Shown piece by piece: positions 18,515 to 25,979 of a stretch of 64,000 nt of DNA (position 1 is its first letter; each line of letters begins with the position of its first letter). A program made the translations under genes and the position numbers. Source of the stretch: an uncultured Poribacteria bacterium (lineage in GTDB: Bacteria; Poribacteria; WGA-4E; WGA-3G); the NCBI GenBank assembly GCA_958295855.1, contig OY282383.1, positions 3,762,481 to 3,826,480 of the forward strand, given 5' to 3'. The notes beneath the pieces are model-generated. The model had not been told where the DNA came from. It searched no databases and saw nothing but the letters and a program-made list of their open reading frames with translations.

Positions 18515-18566
18515 ACCAAAAACTGAATGGCTCTGTCTATGTCGCCAAAACTCCCCGGTTCTTCTA

Positions 18567-19670
18567 TTAAGCACCAATCTCCTTCCGCCGTTTGACAGCA
18601 CACCATTGTCGCCAAAAATTTACCCCGGCACTGAAAAGGAAGCCAGCACCGATGATACCCGCGGCCATACTGCCCAATACCAATTCCGGCTTAACGACAA
18701 TACTATAAACTGCACCCCCGATGAGGATAACAGCAATGATGCTATCTTTGAGGCTATTTCGTTGTGCCCGTTTTTGAAGGAGACACAGGTTACTCAGTTT
18801 CCGTTCCTTTACATACTCAGTAAGCGGTTCTATGGGAACATGCACCGAATTGATTTGCCCCGGCAGTACATCTCGTACACAGCGGAATCCGATGTTGCCG
18901 GCAGTGCAATCCGGCGGGGCGTGTAACCGGTTCGCGCACCGAAAATAGCGTTCCGCCGTTCCATCGCGCACTTCCAACCATGAACCCCCGCGCAAGGTTT
19001 TCTGTTTATTGTCTTCCTTCCGCAAGGTACGCGAGGCACGGGGACTCAGCACTACAGGTAAACGAGATTTCTTACGCTTCTTTCTGCCAGCATAAGGCTG
19101 ATACCAATCCACGGTCCATTCCCACACATTCCCCGCAGCATCGCCAACCCCATAAGGGCTTACGGTGGCGGGTCGCCCACCAACGGGTGTAAGGTGCGAT
19201 GTCAAAATCTGCGAGAATTCCGTTGACTGTTCCCCGGATTCAGATTCATTGGAAGGTGCAAAAATGTTACCCCACGGATAAATCCGTCCGTCGGGGCCCC
19301 TACACGCTTTCTCCCATTCTGCTTCTGTGGGCAATCGCTTGCCTGCCCATTGCGCATATTCGTTGCTGTCATACCAACTTACCTGCACAACGGGTAGATT
19401 GGCATCGTCAGGCGCGAATGTGCCAGTTTTCCAATGCGAGGGAGGCGGATGATTCGTCGCCTGCACAAATGTAGCGTATTCAGCGTTTGTGACCGGATAC
19501 TGCTCAATAAGATATGCCTCCAGAAAGCGGACGTGCATCGGTGCCTCGTCCAACTTCGCATGTTCAGAGTGTGCCAGTGTTGTCCCATAGAATGGTTCAA
19601 TATCGGTGCCCATGATAAATGCACCCGGTGGAATGAGAACACTATTGGCAGGGCTATTCTTTTGATTCAT
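18567..19670 (-). CDS. FGE-sulfatase (SUMF1-like) domain protein with C-terminal membrane anchor
   Basis: 367 residues. Residues ~10-270 form a formylglycine-generating-enzyme-like domain: IPPGAFIMGTD, YLIEQYPVTNAEY, WAGKRLPTEAEWEKACRG, AGNVWEWTVDW, LRGGSW, NIGFRCVRD. Two hydrophobic helices near ~310-350 anchor it. The two cysteines of true formylglycine-generating enzymes are not evident at the usual place, so it may be a ligand-binding or regulatory homologue rather than a sulfatase activator. No N-terminal signal, so the domain probably faces the cytoplasm. Confidence 0.82.
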   Translation of the reverse strand: MNQKNSPANSVLIPPGAFIMGTDIEPFYGTTLAHSEHAKLDEAPMHVRFLEAYLIEQYPVTNAEYATFVQATNHPPPSHWKTGTFAPDDANLPVVQVSWYDSNEYAQWAGKRLPTEAEWEKACRGPDGRIYPWGNIFAPSNESESGEQSTEFSQILTSHLTPVGGRPATVSPYGVGDAAGNVWEWTVDWYQPYAGRKKRKKSRLPVVLSPRASRTLRKEDNKQKTLRGGSWLEVRDGTAERYFRCANRLHAPPDCTAGNIGFRCVRDVLPGQINSVHVPIEPLTEYVKERKLSNLCLLQKRAQRNSLKDSIIAVILIGGAVYSIVVKPELVLGSMAAGIIGAGFLFSAGVNFWRQWCAVKRRKEIGA

Positions 19671-19719
19671 CAGGTATAAATTAAAAAATATCCGACGCTG
19701 GACGCGCAGGAGTGTTCAT

Positions 19720-19900
19720 GCGAAACTAGCTTAACCCAAGATTGTAGGGAACGAGCCCTGTCTAGCTCCGAAAATCGTATCGCGTTGTAGCGCGGGACGC
19801 GACTCTCACTGTGTTTGAGAGCGGGTTAAAACCAAAACAATAATCTCAAACTACGGAGGTAACTGAGTGTAAGTCCTGACTAAGTCGTGAGTGGGCAACG
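19720..19900 (+). ncRNA. Possible group II intron 5' remnant or other structured RNA
   Basis: The 306-base gap 19671-19975 has no gene but holds a run of small stems: AGGG...CCCT, CGCG-TTGTAG-CGCG, CTCTCA-CTGTGTT-TGAGAG and GAC-TAA-GTC. Stretches such as AGCTCCGAAAATCGTATCGC and CGTGAGTGGGCAACGAAC recall domain I of bacterial group II introns. No reverse transcriptase and no domain V are present, so if it is an intron only a fragment survives. This rests on memory of intron sequences, not on an alignment. Confidence 0.3.
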
Positions 19901-19910
19901 AACGACTTTC

Positions 19911-19927
19911 GTTTTGCGAAGCAAAAC
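19911..19927. repeat. Palindrome GTTTTGC-GAA-GCAAAAC
   Basis: Perfect 7-bp stem with a GAA centre, about 50 bases after the stop side of the minus-strand binding-protein gene (which ends at 19976). Could serve as a transcription stop signal or be another short repeat of the three-base-centre type. Confidence 0.55.
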
Positions 19928-19975
19928 ACATTACATTAATAGATAGGACAAGGACATCCCGCCTAGCAGAAAGCG

Positions 19976-21208
19976 TTACGGTGCAATGACTTGGTGCAAT
20001 TGGATCTGCCCGTTTTTGATGATATTGATAACTCCGCTCTTAATCGGGTGGCGGTTTTCATCATAACTTGAGAGCTCCATTGCCCCGCTGTAGTTCATCG
20101 TTGCTGCGAGCTGGTCGCGAATTTTAGGGCCTGTCAAGGTTTCCGCGCGCTGTATCGCCTGTGCCAAAATCATAAAAGCATCATACGCCATGGCAGCACC
20201 TAATTTGGGGTTCATCCCAAACATTTCGTTGTAAGCCGCCACAAATTGTTTCGCATCTTCCGTAGTCAGCTCGGTTATAGGCAGTGCCCAAAATTGGCTG
20301 ACAAAGTAGGTGTCTTCAACTGCCGCGCCGCCCTTAGCAATCAGGTCTGGATGATCCCAGCCATCGCCGCCGATAAAGGTTGCAGTTATCCCGAGTGTCT
20401 CTTTTCCTTGCTGAATCGCTGGCGCGACTTCAGCCACGAAGCCGGGGATAAAAACGACATCCGGCGCGGCTTCGTTAATCGCAGTCAATTGCGCCGTGAA
20501 ATCGGTATCGCCCGGGACGTAAAATTGCTGCACTACGACAGTGCCGCCGAGCGCAGTAAAGTTCTCGGTGAAGAATCGCGATAATCCCGCCGAGTAAGCT
20601 TCGCCGGGTTCATTCCGTTTTTCAGTCAGCAGTGCTGCAGTCTTCGCCCCTAACGTTTCCGTAGCAAACTTGGCCAGCAATTTGGCCTGGTAGGCATCGG
20701 TGAGCGCACTCAGAAACACAAAGTCACCTGCCTCCGTAACCTTCGGGTTGGTGGGATAGGCCGTCACCATCGGTAACTCGTTCTGTTGTGCAATGGGGCC
20801 AACACTCATCGCATGCCGAGCCCAGTCGGGGCCGATGAGTCCCACTATCCCTTCCGCAATCAATTCCTGTACCAGTTCGACACTGCGTTGTGTGTCGTTC
20901 ATGTCATCTTTAAGGATGAGTTCTATAGGCATCCCCTTGATGCCGCCTGCTGCATTTAACTGGCTGACGGCCAATTGCACACCGGGCACAGTGGTGCCGG
21001 GTAGGGGAGATGTCCAGATCATGCCGATTTTGATTACCTCGCCACCGTCGTCCGGAGAAACCATGGGGTGCTCTCCGGGGGCAACCACTTGTTGGATGCG
21101 TTCACAGGCGGAAAACATCAAACTCATGAGGAAGAGGGATGCAACAAGCCCGCACGCCATGATGCGACGCATAACAAGGCACTTAAACGTATCCTGTTCA
21201 TAGTTCAT
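19976..21208 (-). CDS. Branched-chain-amino-acid-type substrate-binding lipoprotein (paralogue 1)
   Basis: 410 residues. Signal peptide with lipobox MFSAC, followed by the linker CERIQQVVAPGEHPM and a LivJ-like type-I binding fold (IKIGMIWTSPLPGTTVPG, GLIGPDWARHAMSVG). It is a close paralogue of the gene at 21364-22596, sharing the linker, the GPKIRDQLAATMNYSGA stretch and the C-terminal LHQVIAP. No ABC permease is adjacent. The frame is open to 21238, but AAGGA placed ~10 bases before the ATG at 21208 supports that start. Confidence 0.9.
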   Translation of the reverse strand: MNYEQDTFKCLVMRRIMACGLVASLFLMSLMFSACERIQQVVAPGEHPMVSPDDGGEVIKIGMIWTSPLPGTTVPGVQLAVSQLNAAGGIKGMPIELILKDDMNDTQRSVELVQELIAEGIVGLIGPDWARHAMSVGPIAQQNELPMVTAYPTNPKVTEAGDFVFLSALTDAYQAKLLAKFATETLGAKTAALLTEKRNEPGEAYSAGLSRFFTENFTALGGTVVVQQFYVPGDTDFTAQLTAINEAAPDVVFIPGFVAEVAPAIQQGKETLGITATFIGGDGWDHPDLIAKGGAAVEDTYFVSQFWALPITELTTEDAKQFVAAYNEMFGMNPKLGAAMAYDAFMILAQAIQRAETLTGPKIRDQLAATMNYSGAMELSSYDENRHPIKSGVINIIKNGQIQLHQVIAP

Positions 21209-21295
21209 TAAAAGTATCCTTTTAGGCGTAATACCCAATTAACCTGAGCGTTTTGTCTAAATAACAATCGCAGGGATGCTGCGGAATGGTATTCA

Positions 21296-21312
21296 CCCCT
21301 GCTTTGCAGGGG
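21296..21312. repeat. Palindrome A (CCCCTGCTTTGCAGGGG)
   Basis: Inverted orientation relative to most copies. Sits between the two tandem binding-lipoprotein genes, in the leader of the downstream one. Confidence 0.8.
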
Positions 21313-21363
21313 CACATACCCTAAACCATCATGCCTGCAGCACCCTGCTTTTTGAAAAAGTGG

Positions 21364-22596
21364 TTACGGTGCAATAACTTGATGTAACTGCACCTGGCCC
21401 TCTTTGATAGTATTGATGACACCGCTTTTAATCGCGTAGCGGTTTTCGTCATAGCGGGCGATTGTCGTTGCGCCGCTATAGTTCATCGTTGCTGCGATCT
21501 GGTCGCGAATTTTAGGGCCTGTCAAGGTTTCCGCGCGCTGCATCGCTTGTACTAAAATCCGAACAGCATCATATCCCAGAGAGGCAGGACCATCGGGCGG
21601 TCCCCCAAACATTGCCGTGTACGCAGCCACAAATTGTTTCGCATCTTCCGTAGTCAGACTGGCTTCCGGTTGTGCCGCGAAGTGATTGACGAAGAAGCTC
21701 CCTTCAAGTGCTGCTCCTCCCACGGGAATCAACTCCGAATTATCCCATCCATCGCCACCAAGGAAGGTTGCAGTCATGCCGTGTGCCTCTTTCGCTTGCC
21801 GAACTACGCGTGCAACCTCAGGCATGAAGCCGGGCACAAAGACGACATCGGGCGAAGCGGCAGCAATGGCTGTCAATTGTGCCGTAAAATCAGTAGCATC
21901 TTTCGCGTAAGATTCCTGAATAGCGATAGTACCGCCGCCAGCGGTAAAACTGTTAGTGAAGAATTGCGTTAATCCCTCCGCATAGACTCCTGTGTAGGCA
22001 GTGCTTTGTTCGCGAAGTATAGCCGCAGTCTTTGCCTTTAGGGAATCAATCGCAAACTTAGCAATCAATTCGCCTTGGTAGTTATCGGTGTACGCGCTCA
22101 TAAACACAAAGTTCCCAGCATCCGGGTTACTCGGGTTAGTCGGGTACGTCGTCACCATAGGTATCTCGGCACTTTGGGCAAGCGGTCCAACAGCCCGGGA
22201 CTGCGGATCCCAGTCGGGCCCGATAATGCCCAACACGCCTTCGGCAATCAGTTCCGTCGCTAATTCCGCACTGCGCCTCGGGTCGTTGGTGTCATCTTTC
22301 GCGATGAGGGTTATCTGCACCCCATTGACACCGCCTGCCGCATTTAACTCGTTGACTGCCACCTGCGCGCCAGGCAGCGTGGTTCCTGGGACAGGTGAGG
22401 AATAGAGCATGCCGATTTTGATTACCTCGTCACCGTCGTCCGGAGGAACCATGGGGTGCTCTCCGGGGGCAACCCCTTGTTGGATGCGCTCACAGGCGGA
22501 AAACATCAAACTCATGACGAAGAATGATGCGACAAGCACGCAAACCGTTATACGGCTCATAATAGTTCTCTCATAAGTACTCTGTTGGTAGTCCAT
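21364..22596 (-). CDS. Branched-chain-amino-acid-type substrate-binding lipoprotein (paralogue 2)
   Basis: 410 residues. Signal peptide and lipobox MFSAC with linker CERIQQGVAPGEHPM, then a LivJ-like fold (IKIGMLYSSPVPGTTLPG, GIIGPDWDPQSRAVG). Tandem duplicate of the preceding gene with the ligand-facing regions diverged, which suggests different ligands. GGAGG is 6 bases before the ATG at 22596. Any transport partner must be elsewhere, or the protein works as a sensor input. Confidence 0.9.
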   Translation of the reverse strand: MDYQQSTYERTIMSRITVCVLVASFFVMSLMFSACERIQQGVAPGEHPMVPPDDGDEVIKIGMLYSSPVPGTTLPGAQVAVNELNAAGGVNGVQITLIAKDDTNDPRRSAELATELIAEGVLGIIGPDWDPQSRAVGPLAQSAEIPMVTTYPTNPSNPDAGNFVFMSAYTDNYQGELIAKFAIDSLKAKTAAILREQSTAYTGVYAEGLTQFFTNSFTAGGGTIAIQESYAKDATDFTAQLTAIAAASPDVVFVPGFMPEVARVVRQAKEAHGMTATFLGGDGWDNSELIPVGGAALEGSFFVNHFAAQPEASLTTEDAKQFVAAYTAMFGGPPDGPASLGYDAVRILVQAMQRAETLTGPKIRDQIAATMNYSGATTIARYDENRYAIKSGVINTIKEGQVQLHQVIAP

Positions 22597-22700
22597 TAAA
22601 AACCTCCATTTTCGTTATATTCTCATGAACAGGCCCAGCCTTTACATACCTGCTGGGCGGATACAGGGGTGCCCGCTGGCGGACAACACCGGCTTCTGAG

Positions 22701-22776
22701 AATTGTATTTGCCCCTGCTTTGCAGGGGTAATATCCTTAATTGTATTTGCCCCTGCTTTGCAGGGGTAATATCCTT
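22701..22776. repeat. Two tandem 38-base units each holding palindrome A
   Basis: Units 22701-22738 and 22739-22776 are identical (AATTGTATTTG, then CCCCTGCTTTGCAGGGG at 22712-22728 and 22750-22766, then TAATATCCTT). It is the only head-to-tail duplication of palindrome A in the window and defines the outer limits of one unit. Confidence 0.85.
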
Positions 22777-22806
22777 AATTGGGCGGATATAGAAATCCCC
22801 TTTTCC

Positions 22807-22832
22807 GTAGGGGTAGTGCCTTGTGCCTACCC
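22807..22832. repeat. Dispersed repeat F, inverted copy
   Basis: GTAGGGGTAGTGCCTTGTGC followed by CTACCC, the reverse complement of the copies near 9991 and 24613. Non-coding, just beyond the stop of the lipoate-ligase-family gene. Confidence 0.55.
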
Positions 22833-22849
22833 TTTATAGGCAGACACGG

Positions 22850-23779
22850 CTAGAAGTTCCACGCCGCGGTAGCATACTTGGTTTTAGCCAAAATCTTTGC
22901 CCGCGCACGCTCGGCGGGTAACAGTTCTCCTGAATTATTGGCAATTGCCCCGCTTTGCGGGGTAATAATCTTAAACGCAATTCCGAGTTCAAATGTTTCA
23001 CAAATTGCTCGGATGAGCGCGTCCCTCGTTACAAAACGCCCCTCCGTATTGATGGCCGTCGATTTTTCGCGCAACTTATGCTGAACATCAGGGCGTTTTG
23101 AGACGCTCGCAAGGATAAACGACGGCGGCATATCCAACGAGATATACCCTTGAAACATCATGCCACTTCGATTGCGCCTTACAGAAACACCTGCCAACTT
23201 CTTCCCACCGTACATCACATCATGCTCAGCAGGATTTGTCAGGCATATATTTTGAGCATCAGCGTAGCGGGCGCAGGCCGCTGTGCCGTAGCACTGCGCG
23301 GCAATGCCGAGTCTCTTAAACGCCTTCACGAGGCACGCGCCAATACGCTGATACGCGTCAGAAACATTCATTTCTCCGGCGCTGCGCGGAAGGATTAGCG
23401 TATAGGTTAAATCCCACCCATGCACGACGGTGCCGCCGCCGGTCATCCGTTTTACCAATTCGATTCCATCTGTACGGCACGCCGCCACGTCCACTTCTGA
23501 TGCAATATCTTGAAAGTAGCCGAAACTGAAAGCCGGGGATGCCCAAGCGTAAAACCGCAGCGTCGGATTTGGGTGTTCTTTCTGCGCGAGCAGAATTGCC
23601 TCATCAACTGCCATATTCATCGCCGCGGCGTTTTTTCCCATGTTCAGGATTCGTCCGGAGGCTTCACCTATAGAGCGACACCTTTCAGGCGGGAGGGGGT
23701 ATTTACCCCCGCAAAGCGGGGGAATCAACCTTCTGTCCTGTGCCTCGCATTCCGCGTAATGCATTGTTGCCCTTGTCAT
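22850..23779 (-). CDS. Biotin/lipoate A/B protein ligase family (LplA/LipM-like)
   Basis: 309 residues. Core motifs: NMAVDEAIL, RMTGGGTVVHGWDLTY (lipoyl-AMP/acyl binding) and MYGGKKLAGVSVRR (catalytic Lys). It should attach lipoate or octanoate to carrier proteins. Two copies of palindrome A lie in frame: one in the N-terminal extension (RLIPPLCGGKYP, bases 23706-23722) and one near the C-terminus (IITPQSGAIA, bases 22948-22962). The start is taken as the ATG at 23779, which overlaps the TGA of the upstream propeller gene (ATGA), implying translational coupling. The ligase-homologous part begins only at ~residue 45. Confidence 0.82.
   Translation of the reverse strand: MTRATMHYAECEAQDRRLIPPLCGGKYPLPPERCRSIGEASGRILNMGKNAAAMNMAVDEAILLAQKEHPNPTLRFYAWASPAFSFGYFQDIASEVDVAACRTDGIELVKRMTGGGTVVHGWDLTYTLILPRSAGEMNVSDAYQRIGACLVKAFKRLGIAAQCYGTAACARYADAQNICLTNPAEHDVMYGGKKLAGVSVRRNRSGMMFQGYISLDMPPSFILASVSKRPDVQHKLREKSTAINTEGRFVTRDALIRAICETFELGIAFKIITPQSGAIANNSGELLPAERARAKILAKTKYATAAWNF
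22948..22962. repeat. Palindrome A inside the lipoate-ligase-family gene (3' part)
   Basis: CCCCGCTTTGCGGGG, read on the coding strand as ACC-CCG-CAA-AGC-GGG (TPQSG). Sits between the conserved FELGIAF and the C-terminal ELLPAERARAKI. The frame stays open. Confidence 0.85.
23706..23722. repeat. Palindrome A inside the lipoate-ligase-family gene (5' part)
   Basis: CCCCCGCAAAGCGGGGG, read on the coding strand as CCC-CCG-CTT-TGC-GGG-GGT (PPLCGG). It lies in the N-terminal extension ahead of the conserved domain. Confidence 0.85.
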
Positions 23780-24444
23780 AACGCTACGCGACACACCGCT
23801 GTAGTATGTGCATCACAATACCAGAAATACCCATCCCAATACGTCATGCCATGTGGTTCAGGATGCGGTTCCGGAATCTCAATTTTGTTTAGATGGCTGC
23901 CATCTTCTGGATTGAGATGGAAGATTGCGCGATGGTTCGTCTCAACGCACCAGAGGGCGTCGCCTACCCATGCGATGCCGTGTGGCCGGTCGCCAGGGGC
24001 AGGGAGCGTGTGAATCACCTTGAAATCGTTTTCTTTGTATTTGCCCCCTGCTTTGCAGGGGTTAAGCACCTGAGTGTCAACTTGATAGATAGTGGCAGAG
24101 GGTGGCACTGCTATCCAGAGTTTATCGTCGCGCCACTCCAAGCCGTGTGCGCCTGTCTGTCCTGCACCGGGCGTATTAAAAGAGGCGAGCGTTTTACCAT
24201 CCGCCGGATCGGTTGACAGGATTTCGCAGCTATAGGTGGACGCAAGCCAGAGTGTGTCGCCTGTATCTGTAATACCGCTGCCCCTATCGGAGCCCGTGGC
24301 GAGCGTCCTTTTCACAACGCCCTCATAAGAGACGAGATGCACCTCGTTCGTCTGCTGGTCGAGAATCCAGAGCCCCTCTTCGGTGGCTTGCATTCCGTTG
24401 GGTTGAGGCCCTGGGGAGTCAAAAACTTTTTCGATTGTCGGCAT
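23776..24444 (-). CDS. Beta-propeller protein of the NHL/SMP-30/Vgb type
   Basis: 222 residues made of repeated blades with patterns such as GMQATEEGLWILD, GSGITDTGDTLWLAS, AHGLEWRDDKLWIA and PHGIAWVGDALWCVE. No signal peptide, so probably cytoplasmic; activity unknown. One palindrome A is inserted in frame in the middle (LNPCKAGGKYKEN, bases 24045-24061), in a loop between two blades. GGAGG lies 6 bases before the ATG at 24444, which decides that start over 24459. Its stop overlaps the start of the lipoate-ligase-family gene. Confidence 0.75.
   Translation of the reverse strand: MPTIEKVFDSPGPQPNGMQATEEGLWILDQQTNEVHLVSYEGVVKRTLATGSDRGSGITDTGDTLWLASTYSCEILSTDPADGKTLASFNTPGAGQTGAHGLEWRDDKLWIAVPPSATIYQVDTQVLNPCKAGGKYKENDFKVIHTLPAPGDRPHGIAWVGDALWCVETNHRAIFHLNPEDGSHLNKIEIPEPHPEPHGMTYWDGYFWYCDAHTTAVCRVAL
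24045..24061. repeat. Palindrome A inside the propeller gene
   Basis: CCCCTGCTTTGCAGGGG, read on the coding strand as AAC-CCC-TGC-AAA-GCA-GGG (NPCKAG). A third reading frame compared with the two copies in the neighbouring gene, and still without a stop. Confidence 0.85.
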
Positions 24445-24548
24445 GAGAAACCTCCGCATAAAACGTAGCTTACTTGGGGTTCATTGTATACGGTTTTGGG
24501 AGGGATGTCAAGGATTTTTTACCGCATTTTAGGGCATTTCGTTCTCCC

Positions 24549-24575
24549 GTAGGCACCATCTCCGAATCGCGACAC
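24549..24575. repeat. Dispersed repeat E, degenerate copy
   Basis: GTAGGCACCATCTCCGAATC followed by GCGACAC. It resembles the copies at 43399-43426 and, inside ccmH, 46549-46576. Confidence 0.4.
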
Positions 24576-24612
24576 ACTGCAAAATGAAATGTTTTCATCA
24601 ATTGGGTTTCAA

Positions 24613-24764
24613 GGATAGGCACAAGGCACTACCCCTACGGATTTTTCCAGGTGGTATTCGCCCCTGCAAAGCAGGGGTATTATACCAGTGTCAAAATCGG
24701 GTTTCTTATTAGTTCTAGGGTACTCTCTGCTAATTAAGGGTAGGCACAAGGTACTACCTCTACA
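24613..24764. repeat. Repeat cluster: two F repeats around a palindrome A
   Basis: F copies at 24613-24640 and 24738-24764, with CCCCTGCAAAGCAGGGG at 24661-24677 flanked by GGTATTCG and TATTATACC (outer arms of the hairpin). These fill much of the 24445-24979 gap, in which I see no gene. Confidence 0.7.
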
Positions 24765-24776
24765 AGACTTGCATCA

Positions 24777-24852
24777 AAAACCTCTGACGAGATCTACAGT
24801 GTATTGTTAGACTTATCCTGCAACCTGATTACTCCGCAAGGAATGACGAAAA
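24777..24852 (+). repeat. Dispersed element C, copy 1
   Basis: About 76 bases beginning AACCTCTGACGAGATCTACAG and ending CCTGATTACTCCGCAAGGAA with TGACGAAAA after it. Matches at 55834-55909 (same strand) and 34943-35032 (reverse); the ends are conserved and the middle varies. Confidence 0.75.
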
Positions 24853-24979
24853 GTTGACTGTGCCTGCTTCGTACGCTATACTATATATATTCCGCCGACA
24901 GGTACTCACCAACTATTTGATAGGGAGGCTGCCCTGCCTATTTATTTGGTAAGAGAAAAAACGCGGCGCGGAGGAAAAC

Positions 24980-25465
24980 TTGAAAAACAACCAAGATGAA
25001 GATAAACGAGACGAACTCATATCAGGGCTAAGTATTCGACGCGCCTGGATAGAGCGCGTCCTGACAGTTTTTTCCCTTTTGGTTATCGCTTATACAATTC
25101 CAGAAGTTCAGCATGAGATAGCCAAAGGTAAAGACCCGATGACAACCGCCAATGCGATTTTCACGAACGTCTCTGTCTTTATGACCGTTGCGTTTGGCTG
25201 TCTCGTTATTGTAACACATGGGATAGATCAAATCATGTTTCGCTACATTGCGTACAAAGAAAAACTCGATCGGGTGAGGGCTGAAGGCAAAGCTGAAGGC
25301 AAAGTTGAAGGCAAAACTGAAGGCAAAGTTGAAGGCAAAGTTGAAGGCAAAACTGAGGTTTATCAAGAGGTGGCAGCGTGGAACGCCCGCAGAATGGAAG
25401 CGGAAGCACGTGGAGAGAAATTTACAGAGCCACCTCCATCGCCCCCACAAGCCCCCTCAGAATAA
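24980..25465 (+). CDS. Small membrane protein with EGK tetrapeptide repeat
   Basis: 161 residues. Two membrane segments (~28-45 and ~62-82) are followed by a charged tail containing six to seven tandem xEGK units encoded by a 12-base repeat (AAGGCAAAGCTG type), then a proline-rich end. The repeat is probably length-variable between strains. Family not recognised; the layout parallels the gene at 31567-32085. Start is a TTG at 24980 with GGAGG five bases upstream. A TATACT-like box lies near 24885. Confidence 0.6.
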   Translation: MKNNQDEDKRDELISGLSIRRAWIERVLTVFSLLVIAYTIPEVQHEIAKGKDPMTTANAIFTNVSVFMTVAFGCLVIVTHGIDQIMFRYIAYKEKLDRVRAEGKAEGKVEGKTEGKVEGKVEGKTEVYQEVAAWNARRMEAEARGEKFTEPPPSPPQAPSE

Positions 25466-25512
25466 AGCACTTCTTCTTTCTATAGGATTTTTGCTTGGAT
25501 GTTTCTTCACGG

Positions 25513-25628
25513 TTTTGCGGCGAGTAGGTGATATCCCCCGCAAAGCGGGGGCTAACACCCTTTGCGCCCAAGTTGCGCGTGATTAGCAAGCAACTTTTTT
25601 ATTTCTTACATTTGCGACGTGCATTCCA
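25513..25628 (-). repeat. Dispersed element D, copy 4 (palindrome A at 25535-25551)
   Basis: Reverse orientation. Read on the minus strand it gives TGCACGTCGCAAATGTAAG, the A-rich stretch, AAGTTGC...GCAACTT, GGGCGCAAAGGGTG, the palindrome and TCGCCGCAAAAC. This is the most complete copy and the best reference for the element. The rest of the 25466-25979 gap holds only GTAGGC-type short repeats and the argG promoter. Confidence 0.75.
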
Positions 25629-25912
25629 ACCGCGCAAGGCATCCTACTCTTGTTCGTGTAGGCCCAGTTTCCAACCGTGCAACGCACGCCTACCTCCTGT
25701 TGCTGTAGGCGCGGTTTCCAAGCACGCTCCCCTTTTCCTATAGGAGCGAGTCACGATTGAGACACGCGTTTTGGAACTCATGGCAAGCGCGCCCCCTTTT
25801 CCTGCCCACCCTTCAACTCCGGACGCGACTGTAATTCCTTCCTCGGTGACTCCCTCGCATTCACGGAGAAAACACAGCTTTCATCAATTGAGTTTCTGCA
25901 GCAAGTTTTGGC

Positions 25913-25941
25913 TTGCAAGCTTCGCCAAAAAGTAGTATAAT
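25913..25941 (+). promoter_or_regulatory. Sigma70-like promoter of argG
   Basis: TTGCAA (25913-25918), 17-base spacer, TATAAT (25936-25941), 38 bases before the argG start codon. Confidence 0.6.
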
Positions 25942-25979
25942 TCCGTTAGAATTTAAAATACAATACCTCGGAGACTGCA

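Noticed and set aside
19671..19975. tRNA or riboswitch in the gap
   Set aside because: No cloverleaf with a T-loop and no recognisable riboswitch core could be found; only a tentative intron remnant is proposed.
22701..22776. CRISPR-like appearance of two identical repeats
   Set aside because: Only two units, head to tail without spacers; each is a palindrome A unit.
25305..25586. Frame encoding KAKLKAKLKAKL repeats
   Set aside because: Alternative-frame reading of the 12-base repeat of the membrane-protein gene at 24980-25465.
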